This document shows positions 9,191 through 20,209 of a DNA stretch of 64,000 nucleotides, piece after piece. The stretch's first letter is position 1; the number at the start of each line of letters is the position of its first letter. The position numbers and the translations under genes were made by a program. Origin of the DNA: Alphaproteobacteria bacterium (GTDB taxonomy: Bacteria; Pseudomonadota; Alphaproteobacteria; Micropepsales; Micropepsaceae); assembly GCA_024236055.1 (NCBI GenBank), contig JACKLF010000004.1, positions 1-64,000 on the forward strand. The letters are read 5' to 3'. The notes under the pieces are model-generated. The model was not told where the DNA came from. It did not search any database and saw nothing but the letters and a program-made list of their open reading frames with translations.

Positions 9191-11874
9191 TACCCTAAAG
9201 TGATACCGCTCATCCGCGGGGCCATCGGCACGCATTGCAGAACGCCCGCGGTATTGGCGATCCCGAATGTGGCGTTGGGCGCCGAATTCAGGACACCATT
9301 ATATTCGGGCATGCAGACCGGCGTGTTCAGCACATTGGTCATGTAGACGCCGAAGTCGAACTTGCTGCCGGCAATGCCGGTGATGTTCGCCCGCAGGTCC
9401 AGAAGACCGTATGAGCCGGTGCGCTGGCTGGGATGGAAGGTCCGCAGGTCGGCATTGTAGCGGCTCTGCCAATAGTAATGCGCGGTGAAGGAGACATCAT
9501 CGACCGGCACGCTGGCGATGTCGTGCACACCAGTCGCATAGGTGACCGTCTGGCTGGTCTGCCAGGTCGGCAGCGGAAAGGGCGTGCCCGACAGGTTGGT
9601 GGTGCCGGTGGGCAGCAGGTAACCGGCCGGCGGCGTGAAGGTGTAATCGGTATAATGCGCGTCCAGATAGCTGCCGCTGCTGGTCACCGTCAGGCCGGGC
9701 AGCGGGATCAGGCTGATTTCCCATTCGGCGCCATAGATATGCGCGGTCTTGGCGTTCAGCGTGACATTGTCGTTGGTGGTGTTGATGCACGAACCGTTGT
9801 CGTACAGCGCCTGGGTGCAGGGCACCCCGCCCGGCCCCGTCGCCAGGGTGACATTGGGCAGCGCGGTCAGGATCTGGATGTCGTGATAGTCGGTGAAGTA
9901 CGCCGACAGGTTGGTGCGGATCGGCATGTCAAAGAGCGACCAGTCCGACTTGATGCCCGCTTCATAGTCCTGGACATTTTCCGGCTTGGCCACCGTGACC
10001 GCCGGATTGATCGCGGTTGAATTGATCGCGCCCGAGCGATAGCCGGACCGGGTGGTGAAATAGACCATGGTGCCGTCCCACAGGTCGTGGTCGAGCGCCA
10101 GGGTCCATGTCGGCTTGTGGAAGCTGGCATAGATATCCTTGTCGCACTGGCTCAGCGGCAGCAGCTTGCCGCTGCGGTCGGTCAGGGTGCAGGCATGGGT
10201 GATGCCGCTATAGCTGATGCCGTTCAGCGTATAGCTGCCCGGATCGTAGACGCCATTGGCGACGCTGGCGGTGGAAGCGGGCGTGGCCGGGAAGATGTCG
10301 GTGCGCGTGCCCATATGGGCATAGCGCTCGTCATAGGTGTAGCGGATGCCCGCGGTCAAGCGGGTGTCGGGGCGCACCGACCAGGTCGCCTGGGCATAGC
10401 CGGCATAGGAGGTGTTGCGCTGGCTGTTGGCGCTGCCGTCCTGCAGGGTGATGCCCTTGCCCGGCTGGGGAAAGCCGTTGTTGGGGATGAACAGGTAGAA
10501 CAGGCCGCCGTCATGCGGGCTGTCTTCCTGGAAGAAGAACAGGCCCGCCGTCCATTTCACCGTGTCGTCGAAGGCGTTGCCGTTGACCGTCAGCTCGGAC
10601 TGGTAGGACTTGTAGTCGGGGGTGATGTACTCATAGTCGGCGGTGTCATAGGGCAGGCCGCGCCCGATCGAGGTGCCGCGATTGTCCCACCAGCGATAGG
10701 CGCTCAGCCACTTCACGTCGATGTCGCCGAAATCCTTGTTCACCGTTGCCGACACCGTCTGGTAGTGGCCGATGTCGCGGTTGGAGACGGTCTGCTCGGT
10801 GCTCCAGAAGCCGTATTTCTGCTCGCGCAGCACCGACTGCTGCAGCGAATTGTAGTTGGCCGGGTCTGTCGACACCGGCCCCACGCCCGCCGGGCTGTAG
10901 GAGCTGTAATAGGGCGCGATCTTGTGGCCCAGAAGATCGGTGAAGCCGATGCAGGCACCCGGAATGTTGCAGATCGCGGGGCGGCCGAAGCGCAGGCCCT
11001 TGCCGTCGAAGGCACTGATCGAATGATAGGTCGAGCCGGTGTCATGTTCGGCCGCCAGGTTGGCGCGCACGATCACGTCGAAGCTCTCATCCGGCTGCCA
11101 CTTCAGCGACAGGTTGGCGGCGATCTTGTTGGAGCCCATGGCCGGCTGGCTGTTCCGGTAGCCGCTCGCCGGGTCGTAGTAGTAGTTGGCGACATAGCCG
11201 CGCTGGTCGCTGACCTGGGCGGCGGCGCGGAAGAAAAGCTGATCGGTCAGCGGAATGTTGATCGCGCCCTGGACCTGGGCGCGGCCATAATCGCCCAGCG
11301 TGGCGTGCACATAGCCGCCAAAGCTGCTGTCCGGCTCGCGCGTGCGGTACATGATCGCGCCGCCCGTGGTGTTGCGCCCCACCAGCGTGCCCTGGGGCCC
11401 CTTCAGAACTTCCACGCTGTCGATGTCGAACAGCCCGCCGCTCAGCCCCACCGGGCGGGCCAGGTAGACGCCGTCCATATAGACCGCCGCGGCCGGGTCG
11501 AAGGACATCACCGACTGGCCCGAGCTGGAATCGAAGTCGCGCTGGCCGCGAATGGTGACGTTCAGCGTGTCCTGGCGGAAGGTGGTGGGGGCGATATGAA
11601 CGGAAGGGGCGACATAGCGCAGATCCTCGATGGTGCGGATGTTCAGCCGGTCCAGGTCGTCCTGGCTGAAGGTCGACATCGAAATCGGGACCGACTGTTC
11701 GTTCTCGAACCGCTTGCGGGCGGTGACGACCACCGTTTCCAGCCCGTTGGCGCCGACCGAAAAGCTGCTGGGGGGCGCGCTGGCCTGGGCGGACGCCGGG
11801 GCGCTGAAGGCCACCAGGCCGGGCAGCGCCAGGGCGGTGGAGGCGCAAAGAGCCGAAAGCAGGCGGTTGGACAT
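9181..11874 (-). CDS. TonB-dependent receptor
   Basis: An 897-residue outer-membrane active transporter. The signal peptide ends at APASAQA; the TonB box region is ETVVVTARKR (about residues 46-55). The plug domain follows (VPISMSTFSQDDLDRLNIRT..., IRGQRDF, VEVLKGPQGTLVGRNTTGGA), then a 22-strand barrel ending in GITLGYKF with a terminal Phe. The plug pattern is that of alphaproteobacterial receptors often annotated for organic ligands rather than siderophores, but the ligand is not deducible. No regulator or catabolic genes adjoin it except a divergent SDR. The stop codon falls inside the conserved end of the intergenic repeat. Confidence 0.93.
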   Translation of the reverse strand: MSNRLLSALCASTALALPGLVAFSAPASAQASAPPSSFSVGANGLETVVVTARKRFENEQSVPISMSTFSQDDLDRLNIRTIEDLRYVAPSVHIAPTTFRQDTLNVTIRGQRDFDSSSGQSVMSFDPAAAVYMDGVYLARPVGLSGGLFDIDSVEVLKGPQGTLVGRNTTGGAIMYRTREPDSSFGGYVHATLGDYGRAQVQGAINIPLTDQLFFRAAAQVSDQRGYVANYYYDPASGYRNSQPAMGSNKIAANLSLKWQPDESFDVIVRANLAAEHDTGSTYHSISAFDGKGLRFGRPAICNIPGACIGFTDLLGHKIAPYYSSYSPAGVGPVSTDPANYNSLQQSVLREQKYGFWSTEQTVSNRDIGHYQTVSATVNKDFGDIDVKWLSAYRWWDNRGTSIGRGLPYDTADYEYITPDYKSYQSELTVNGNAFDDTVKWTAGLFFFQEDSPHDGGLFYLFIPNNGFPQPGKGITLQDGSANSQRNTSYAGYAQATWSVRPDTRLTAGIRYTYDERYAHMGTRTDIFPATPASTASVANGVYDPGSYTLNGISYSGITHACTLTDRSGKLLPLSQCDKDIYASFHKPTWTLALDHDLWDGTMVYFTTRSGYRSGAINSTAINPAVTVAKPENVQDYEAGIKSDWSLFDMPIRTNLSAYFTDYHDIQILTALPNVTLATGPGGVPCTQALYDNGSCINTTNDNVTLNAKTAHIYGAEWEISLIPLPGLTVTSSGSYLDAHYTDYTFTPPAGYLLPTGTTNLSGTPFPLPTWQTSQTVTYATGVHDIASVPVDDVSFTAHYYWQSRYNADLRTFHPSQRTGSYGLLDLRANITGIAGSKFDFGVYMTNVLNTPVCMPEYNGVLNSAPNATFGIANTAGVLQCVPMAPRMSGITLGYKF

Positions 11875-12058
11875 GGCATTTCCCCAAGACGTTGTGGGGC
11901 CGGACTTTTCTCGTATCCTGGCCCGTCAAAAATCCCCTTCGCTCTAACGGAATCGGGGGGGCCGATAAAGCCAATGCGGCGGGTGCGCGGCAAATCGGGA
12001 AAATTTCCTTGGGCGCGCCGGGGCCGCTATGGTGGCGCTTCGATTTCATGAGGCAACA

Positions 12059-12799
12059 ATGACAAAAATCGCAATGATTACAGGCGCGGGCAGCGGCGTG
12101 GGCCGGGCGGTGGCCAAGGGGCTTTCGGCAGCCGGCTTCTCGGTGGTGCTGGTGGGCCGGCGCAAGGACGCGCTGGAAGAGACCGCGGCCCAGCTTTCCG
12201 GCGAGGCTTTGGTGGTCCCCGCCGATGTCGGCGATCCGGCCCAGGTCAAGGACGTTTTCGCCCAGACCGCGAAACGCTTCGGGCGGCTGGACCTTTTGTT
12301 CAACAATGCCGGCATGGGCACCCCCGCCGTGCCCATCGAGGATCTGCCCTTCGAAAAGTGGCAGGCCTGCGTGGCGGTGAACCTGACCGGCGCCTTCCTG
12401 TGCACCCAGGAAGCGGTGCGGATGATGAAGGCGCAATCGCCGCGCGGCGGTCGCATCATCAACAACGGCTCGATCAGCGCCGACCGCCCGCGCCCCCATT
12501 CGGCGCCCTATACCGCGACCAAGCACGCCATCACGGGCCTGACCAAATCGACCATCCTGGACGGGCGGCCCTTCGACATCACCGCCGGGCAGGTGGACAT
12601 CGGCAACGCGGCCACTGAAATGACCGAGCGGATGACCCAGGGCGTGCTGCAGCCCGACGGCAAGCTGGCGGTGGAGCCGCGCATGGATGTGCGCCATGTC
12701 GCCGATGCGGTGGTTTACATGGCTGGCCTGCCGCTGGACGCCAATGTCCCCTTCCTGACGGTCATGGCGACCAAGATGCCGCTCTATGGGCGCGGCTGA
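12059..12799 (+). CDS. SDR-family oxidoreductase
   Basis: A 246-residue classical short-chain dehydrogenase/reductase. The cofactor loop TGAGSGVG is at residues 8-15, NNAGMG follows strand 4, and the catalytic residues are visible as Ser in NNGSISA and Tyr/Lys in [15 protein letters not shown] after strand 2, with an Arg, suggests NADP preference (inference). The start at MTKIAMITG is used because the Rossmann strand begins immediately; an in-frame ATG 30 bases upstream has no better ribosome site. The substrate is unknown. It is divergent from the TonB-dependent receptor, so a shared control region is possible. Confidence 0.88.
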   Translation: MTKIAMITGAGSGVGRAVAKGLSAAGFSVVLVGRRKDALEETAAQLSGEALVVPADVGDPAQVKDVFAQTAKRFGRLDLLFNNAGMGTPAVPIEDLPFEKWQACVAVNLTGAFLCTQEAVRMMKAQSPRGGRIINNGSISADRPRPHSAPYTATKHAITGLTKSTILDGRPFDITAGQVDIGNAATEMTERMTQGVLQPDGKLAVEPRMDVRHVADAVVYMAGLPLDANVPFLTVMATKMPLYGRG

Positions 12800-12840
12800 C
12801 GCCGCACGATCGGTGACATTTGAGATGGTAACAGCCCCGA

Positions 12841-12866
12841 TCCCGCCCGGCGGCCGCCGGGCGGGA
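12841..12866. terminator. 26-base perfect palindrome, putative terminator
   Basis: TCCCGCCCGGCGG (12841-12853) followed directly by its reverse complement, with no loop, 41 bases after the SDR stop. The following bases (CGGAAATTTTGAC) hold only four T. It could be a terminator or a protein-binding palindrome. Confidence 0.5.
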
Positions 12867-13062
12867 CGGAAATTTTGACGCAAAACTGCAAAATTGGGCT
12901 CCCAACCGGCCCCGGTCGCACCCAAAACCGGTGGGCATTTGCCCCGGCCGGCCGATTTCGGAACCCCACCCCCTTGTGCGCTGCGGCACCAAACACGATA
13001 TTGAGCGTTAATAGGACTCGCCGGTAACGGTATTTTATTGCAGATCAGCTATTTGGTGGGGC

Positions 13063-13785
13063 ATGAGCAATCGTAGCGCAGTTTTTGGAGCGCTTTGCGC
13101 CGTCCTGGCCCTTGGGGCCTGCACCACCTCCGATCCGGAGGCGCTGGCGCAAAACGACCCCTTTGAGCCCACGAACCGGGCGATCTTCGACTTCGACATC
13201 CAGGTCGATCACGCCGTCGCGCGGCCGCTGGCGAAATTCTATCGCAGCGCGGTCCCGGCCGTGGCACGCCAGGGCGTGCACAATGCGCTGACCAACCTGA
13301 ATTCGCCGGTCGTCTTCACCAACGACGTCCTGCAGGGCGAGGGCGACAAGGCCACCGACACCTTCGGCCGTTTCATGGTCAACTCCACCGTCGGCCTGGC
13401 GGGCCTGATCGATGTCGCCACCAAGCTGGGCATCCCCTATCACGACAATGATTTCGGCATCACCATGGGCAAGTGGGGCTCAGCGGAAGGTTCCTACCTG
13501 GTTCTGCCCTTCGCCGGCCCCAAGCCGCCGCGCGACCTGGTCGGCACCGGCGTGGACATCGCCTTCGATCCCACCACCTATATGAGCTGGAACAATTCCA
13601 CGCTTTACATGATCGTGCGCGGCGGCATGGGCGTTCTGGACGAACGCACGGCCACGCTGGATCAGGTGGAGTCGATCGAACGCTCGTCCATCGACTTCTA
13701 CGCCACCACGCGCAACCTGTACCGCCAGCATCGCAACGCCCAGATCAATGGCGGCACCGACCTGGACAACCTGCCGAACCTGTAG
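13063..13785 (+). CDS. mlaA: MlaA/VacJ-family outer-membrane lipoprotein
   Basis: A 240-residue lipoprotein of the Mla retrograde phospholipid pathway. The signal peptide ends in the lipobox LGAC (Cys20). The conserved core is present: DPFEPTNRAIFDFD near residue 35, FYRSAVP, NLNSPVVFTNDVLQG, FGRFMVNSTVG, and the HDNDFGITMGKWG...LPFAGPKPPRDLVG block. MlaA removes surface-exposed phospholipid from the outer membrane and passes it to periplasmic MlaC. The other mla genes are not in the window. GGTGGGG stands a few bases before the ATG. It converges with the mdtC-like gene, 22 bases apart. Confidence 0.93.
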   Translation: MSNRSAVFGALCAVLALGACTTSDPEALAQNDPFEPTNRAIFDFDIQVDHAVARPLAKFYRSAVPAVARQGVHNALTNLNSPVVFTNDVLQGEGDKATDTFGRFMVNSTVGLAGLIDVATKLGIPYHDNDFGITMGKWGSAEGSYLVLPFAGPKPPRDLVGTGVDIAFDPTTYMSWNNSTLYMIVRGGMGVLDERTATLDQVESIERSSIDFYATTRNLYRQHRNAQINGGTDLDNLPNL

Positions 13786-13807
13786 GAACGCAGACGGCGC
13801 AATCGCG

Positions 13808-16800
13808 CTATTCCGCTGGCGACGGTGAGGGCTGGCCCGTGTGATCCTCGGGCCTGTCGCCCATGATCCCGTGATAGGACCGGTTCCACAGCCGCTTGCC
13901 CCAGTTGCCGAAGCGATCCATGTACAGGAACACCACCGGCGTGGTCAGCAGGGTGAGCAGCTGGCTGGCGATCAGCCCGCCGATGATGGTCACGCCCAGC
14001 GGCACGCGCAGCTCCGAGCCCTGGCCGAAGCCGATGGCCAGCGGCAGCGCGCCCAGCATGGCGGCCAGCGTGGTCATGATGATGGGCCGAAAGCGCAGCA
14101 GGCAGGCCTCGCGCACGGCTTGCGTGGCCGTCAGGCCGCGGGCGCGCTCGGCGTCGAGCGCGAAGTCGATGATCAGGATGGCGTTCTTCTTGACGATGCC
14201 GATCAGCAGGAACACGCCGTGAAGGCGATCAGGTCGAGATTCCGGCGCCGAACATCAACAGCCCCAGCACCGCGCTTGCACCTGCGACGGCAGGGGTGGA
14301 CGGGATCGTCACCGGATGGATGAAGCTCTCATAGAGCATCCCCAGCACGATATAGATCGTCAGGAACGAGCCAGCACCAGGAAGGGAGCAGGTTTGAAGG
14401 GCTGGCGAACAGTTTCAGCGTACCCGCCTCCTCGCCGTGAATGGTCAGAGAACTTTTGTTGATTTTGCGCCATGGTGTCCCTGGATGGCGGCAGCCGCCT
14501 GGCCCATCGAGACGCGCCCTGCGGCGGTTGAACGAAGGTCGTGGCCACGAACGGTCCCTGGTGATTGACCGACAGGGCGTGCCCGGCCATAGGAGAGCGA
14601 AAAGCCGACAGCGGCACCATGGTTTCGACCTTGGTGGACGGCGACACCCGTGGAAGTGCGCCGCCGCCGCTGTTGGCCAGGGCGTTGAGCTGCTGGTTCT
14701 TCACCGCATCTGGGCCAGCTGCTGGAAGGCCGCGCTGGTGGTGCTCGTCATTGACGCCCGCCACCGGCGTAGCCTTGGCGCCGCGGCCCGTGCCGCACCG
14801 TGCCGCCACCGCACCGCCCGGAGTGCTGACATAGATGTCGCGCAGGTTTGGGTTCTGCCAGACTCCAGCGCCTCCATCACCACGTGATACTGGTTCTTGT
14901 CCTTGTAGTCGTTCGAGACCTGGCGCTGGCTGAGCGTCATACAGCGTGTTATTTGATCTGGGTCATGTTCAGGCCCGGCGGGCGGCGGTTGCGGTCGGCC
15001 TTCAACATGACCTCCGGGCGCACCGCGCGGTGGAATTGGGGTCTTCAGCTGGGGCACGCTCTGCAGCGCCTGGGTGATCTTGGGCACCCATTCGATTCAG
15101 CTCGTCAGCGTCGCCCAGCACCGTATACTGGTAGTTGCCGTTGCCCTGGCGCCCGCCGCGCGGATGCCGCCGCTGGAGAACAGGAACATGCGCGCGCCCG
15201 CGACCTTTTGCACCAGCTTGGGGCGCAGCCGCTCGACCACGTCGTCGCTGGAAAAGCCCGCAAGTCACCGCTGGGTGGTAGAAAACATTGCCGGGTGGAG
15301 GCGCCGCCGCGCCTTCACCCCCGCCGCCAGCCGAACCGCACGTCGCCACCGCCGGATCAGCGCGGATGATGTCGACGAACTGGGTGAACTTGTCCTGCAG
15401 CGGCTGGAAGGAGATGGACTGGTCGCCGCGAATGCAGCCGAACAGCATGCCGTTGTCCTGGTCGGGGAGAGAACCCTTGGGCGTGATGCCGATCAGGTAA
15501 GTTCAACCCCACCGTGATGAACAGCATAGCCGCGCCAGTGGTCTTGGGGTTATCAGCGCCCAGGCCAGGGGTGCGGCGCAACGAAATCAGCGATGCGATC
15601 GAAAGCGTTCTTCACCCAGCGCATCGTACCGCGCCCGAGCCAGCATGTCAGATAGGCGCACATCATCGGCGTGAGCGGTCAGCGACACCGCACCAGCGAC
15701 ACGCCGATGGCCGCGTCAGGGTGACAGCAGCTTCAGTGGAACACCCGCCGACAATACCGCTCAGCAGGATGGAAAAACACCGCCACCAGCGAGATCACGA
15801 CGCCGAAGCACGGTGAAGAGCTGGCTTCCAGAGGCGCCCCTTCATAGCGGCAGTCATCAGTCCTCGCCATTTCAGATGCCGGGTGTTTCCAGCACCACGG
15901 TCATGTTGTCGACGGCAAACCGGTCAGGACGATCAGCGCCATCAGCGAGGCCCAGCCAGGCTGAAGCCCATCAGGTACATCACCCCGGTACCCAGCAGCA
16001 TTAGCCCGGCAGCACGGTGGTCGGCACCAGCGTGGCGGTGAAATTGCGCAGGGAACAGGAACACCACTGGGATCCCGCCAGGACGGTGGAGATGATCAGG
16101 GGTGATTCCACGTCATGCACGGCGTTGCGGATTCGACTTTCTGTGTAAGCAGCTGCTGACCTGGATGGCGGGCGGCGGCAGCCTGAAGCGCCGGCATCTC
16201 GGCGGATGCGATCCACCGTCTCGATGACATTGGCGCCCGGCTGCTTGGTATTCAGCACCAGCACGGCCAGGGCAGCCGTTGGCGATGCCAAATGGCGGAT
16301 ATTCTCCTGGTATCGCGGTTCGGCCACGTCCTGCAGGCGCACGGCCGCGCCGTTGCGATAGGCGATGATCAGGGACTTGTATTCATTGGCCGGTGCTGGC
16401 GCGGTCGTTGGCATAGACCTGATGATAGGTCTGTTCGCCCTGCTGGATGTCGCCCTTGGGAAGCGGCGGAAAATGGCGGCGCGCATCCTCAGCCCGATGC
16501 CGTATTTGAACAGGGCGCGGGTTCCAGGTCATTGCGGATCGCCGGCGGCAGGCGCCCGACAGCGACACGTCGCCCGCCCGAAAATCTGCGGCAGCTTCTG
16601 CTGGATGTTGGGCTGGTCGTAGATCTGGCGCGTCAGGGTCCTGGGGAGTCATCGCCAGCACCGGATCGGCTGGTCGGCAGGATTGATCTTGCGATAGGTG
16701 GGATTGGAACGCAGCGCCGCGGGCAGGTCAGCGCGGCAGCATTGATCGCGGCCTGCACGTCGCGCGCAGCCCCGTCTATGTCGCGGTGACCGCCGAACTG

Positions 16801-17084
16801 CAGCACCACATTGGTCGAACCGACATTGCTGGGCTGGTCATCTCCATCACGCCAGCGATGGTGCCCCGGGTGCCGCTCCAGCGGTATGGCCACGCTGCTG
16901 GACGCGGATTTTGGGACTGGCCCCAGCCACCGTACTGGCGCTGACCACAATGGTGGGATGTCGATATTGAGCAGCGGCGCGACCCCGGCAGCAGGGAAGT
17001 AGGCCGTTCCGCCCACCAGGCCCAGCCCCAGCGCCAGCAGCGTGGTCGCGATCTTGCGGCGGATGAAGAGGGCCGAAGGTTCAT
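13808..17084 (-). pseudogene. mdtC: MdtC-like RND permease, multiply frameshifted
   Basis: Remains of a full-length RND permease, third gene of an mdtA-mdtB-mdtC operon. The start ATG (17082-17084) overlaps the preceding stop as ATGA; the N-terminus needs a one-base correction within ten bases to read into [15 protein letters not shown]. Recognisable pieces then appear in changing frames: [59 protein letters not shown]. The last 400 bases (13808-14215) are clean, with [19 protein letters not shown] containing the TM10 relay lysine, and end in SPSPAE. The span fits a normal permease of about 1030-1090 residues. Both inserted and lost bases occur, with protein-level conservation retained, which favours sequence error over true decay. 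Confidence 0.75.
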
Positions 17085-20000
17085 TCCGCCGGCTCCGGCA
17101 AAGGATGCCCGCGGCGGCACCGCGCGCCAGTCGCGCAGGTCGTTCCCCAATGATCAGAAATAGATATAGATCACCGGCGGCGTTGAACGGGGTCAAGCGC
17201 TGGCTGACGATCAGCCCCTTACGATCGATACAGCGGATGGCGCAAACCGGGCCATGCCGCCGCGCCAGCATCAGCGGCACGGCGGCGGCCAGCGCGGCCA
17301 GCGTGGTCATCAGGATGGGGCGGAAGCGCAGCAGCGCGGCCTGGTGGATGGCCTCCTGTGGCGGCTTTCCTTCGCCCCTTTCGGCCTCGATGGCGAAGTC
17401 GATCATCATGATCGCGTTCTTCTTCACGATGCCGATCAGCAGCACCAGGCCGATGATGCCCACCACGTCCAGCGCGTGGCCGGTGAGCATCAGCGCCAGC
17501 AGCGCGCCGATGCCGGCCGAAGGCAGCGTGGACAGGATGGTGAGCGGGTGCACGTAGCTCTCGTACAGCACGCCCAGCACGATGTACACGGTGATGATGG
17601 CGGCCAGGGATCAGCAGCACCTCGTTGGCCAGCGCCAGCTGGAAGGCGAGCGCGAACCCTCGAAACTGGGTGGTGATGCCCGGCGACGGACGGCCGCTTC
17701 CTCCGCATCGTGGTCCGGTTGTGCCGTGCCCAGCATAGCGGGCGTGACGTCGAAGGAGAAATTCGCCGCCAGGGCGGGCAGGTGGTCGATCTGCAGCCAG
17801 GGTCTGGCGTTCTCGATCGGGCGATGGCCGACAGCGGCTTACAGCCGCCGCCCGAGACGGCGGGCCGGGTAATCCTTCAGCGATTCGATGGAGTTCTGCA
17901 GCCGCGGATCGGCTTCCAGGATCACGCGGCGCTGGTTGGATTCGGTGAATGGTCGAGATGAGCCGCTGGCCAAACTGTCGCCACAGCGCATTATCGATTA
18001 TCGCGGCGGTAACGCCGAAGCGGGCGGCGGTGTCGCGGTCGACATTCAGATAGGCCGACAGCCCCTTGTCCAGGAAGGATGTCGGACATTGCGCTCAGCT
18101 GCTTGTTCAGTTCGGCCAGCAGCTTGGGCACATAATCGTCCAGCGCCGTTGGTCGCCGCCTGCAGCACGAACTGGTACTGGGCGCGCGACACGGTGAATT
18201 GATGGTCAGGTCCTGCACCGGCTGGAGATGAAAGGTGATGCGGCACCGCGCGGCGTCGGCGGCCAGCCATCCATCACGTCCTGTACGCCGTCGCGTTCGT
18301 CGCAGGCTTCAGGTTGATCCAGAAGCCGGCCGCGTTCATCGTGGTTGGTGTGATACACGCCATTGAAGGACGACAGGCTGGCGACATCCGGGTCTTTCAG
18401 CGCGGTCGGCGTGCTGCTGGCGCCTGGCCATGGCGTCGAAGGAACGGTCGGTCGCCTCGGTGACCGCCTGGATGAAACCGGTGTCCTGCGGGAAGAAATA
18501 TGGGAATGGCGATATAAAGAAGAACGGTCAGCACCAGCGTGCCCCGCGCTACCAGCAGTGTCATGCTTTGATGGTCCAGCACCGAACCAGCAGCCGGTCA
18601 TTCGGCGATGCGGTCGTAATGGGCCCCACTCAGTGCGGCGGCGGAAGCTGCCCTGGCGCTTTTCCTCTTTACTCGTGGCTGCGCAACGCGCAGCGCAACA
18701 TGGGCACCAGCGTGAGCGAGACCAGCGCCGAGATCAGGATGGTGATGGCCAGCGTGACGGCGAACTCGCGGAACAGCCGCCCGATCACCTCCTGCATGAA
18801 CAGCAGCGGGATCAGCACCGCGATCAGCGACACCGTGAGCGAGATGATGGTGAAGCCGATCTCGCCCGCCCCGTCCATCGCCGCCTGGAACGGCGGCTTG
18901 CCCATCTCCCGATGGCGGGAAATGTTTTCAATCATCACGATGGCGTCGTCCACCACGAAGCCGGTGGCGATGGTCAGCGCCATCGGCGACGGGTTGTGAT
19001 TGAGCAGATAATACCGTAGGTACATCGCCGCGAAGGTGCCCACGATCGACAGCAGCACCGACGGCGAAGAATGAAGAGGTCGCCGGCACGCTGCGCGGAA
19101 GACGCCAAAGTCACCAGCACCACCAGCACCACGGCCAGCATCAGACCGAACTGCGTCGGCAACCGACGAGCGGATGAATCTCTGTGCGGTCGGTCAGGTT
19201 TTCCGTCATTCGATGCGGGAAGTCCCGCCTGGATCTGCAGCAGCAGCGCATGATTCCTGGTCCACCACCTCGATGACGTTGGCGCCGGGCTGGCGCTGGA
19301 CGTTGATCAGAACCGCGGCGTCGCAGTTCCTTGGCACCACCAACGGTGTTTTGTGCGCCTTCCAGCACGGTGGCGACATCCGACAGGAACGGCGCGCCGT
19401 TCGCCTTAGGCGATGACGATGTTGTAGGCCTCGGCGCTCTGCAGCTGGTCGTTGGCGTTGATTGTTGATGGTGTAGGACTGGGAAGCGCCGTCAAAAGCT
19501 GCCTTGGGGGCGTTGGAATTATTGTTGGCGATGGTGGTGCGCAGGTCGTCGATGTTCAGGCCCAGCGCCGCAAACTTCTGGATGTGGCCTGCACGCGCAC
19601 GGCCGGGCGCTGGCCGCCCGGTAGCGACGCAGGCCCGCCCGAGCTGGGAAGTCTTCTGGGCGATGCGGGTGTCGGCCGATTCGTTGACCTGGGTGATCGG
19701 CAGAATTGGTCCGACTGATCGCCAGGGTGATCCTGCCAGCGCGCATCAACGGATTGACCTTGGCATAGATCCGGTGGGGCGGGAAGGCTGCGGCAACAGG
19801 TTGGAGCCGGCACGTTGATCTTGACCTGCACTTCCTGTTCGGCGATGTCCAGGTTGAGCGACGGTCGAACTGCAGGGAATTGATGACCGAGGCCGGCCGA
19901 GGAGATGGACGACATCTCCTTCAGGCCCGACATCTGGCCGAACTGCCGCTCCAGCGGCGCGGTGACCGATGTGGTCATCACATCGGGGCTGGCGCCCGGC

Positions 20001-20209
20001 AGGAAGGTCTGCACCTGGATGGTGGGATAATCCACCTCGGGCAGGGCCGAAAGCGGCAGGAACTTGTAGCCGGTAATGCCCACCAGCAGGATGGCGATCA
20101 TCAGCAGCGTGGTGGCGACCGGACGCTGGATGAATGGCGCGGATGGATTTGCGGATGGCGGCGGGAGCGGCCCGTCCTGCGGCGCCGGTGCCGAAGCGGT
20201 CGTGCTCAC
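17081..20209 (-). pseudogene. mdtB: MdtB-like RND permease, multiply frameshifted
   Basis: Second gene of the mdtABC-type operon. A GTG start (20207-20209) overlaps the mdtA stop as GTGA. The N-terminus is intact for about 100 residues ([43 protein letters not shown]), then frames shift. Clean islands are 18669-19058 ([17 protein letters not shown], the TM4 Asp pair, through TM6) and about 17250-17589 ([37 protein letters not shown]). It ends in PEPAE and TGA. Stop to start is 3129 bases, an exact multiple of three, about 1042 codons, matching the family. MdtB and MdtC form a heteromultimer exporting drugs and bile-salt-like compounds in enterobacteria; the substrate here is unknown. Confidence 0.75.

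Noticed and set aside
13808..20209. Many small separate genes in this interval
   Set aside because: The fragments align in order to two RND permeases; they are pieces of mdtB and mdtC, not independent genes.
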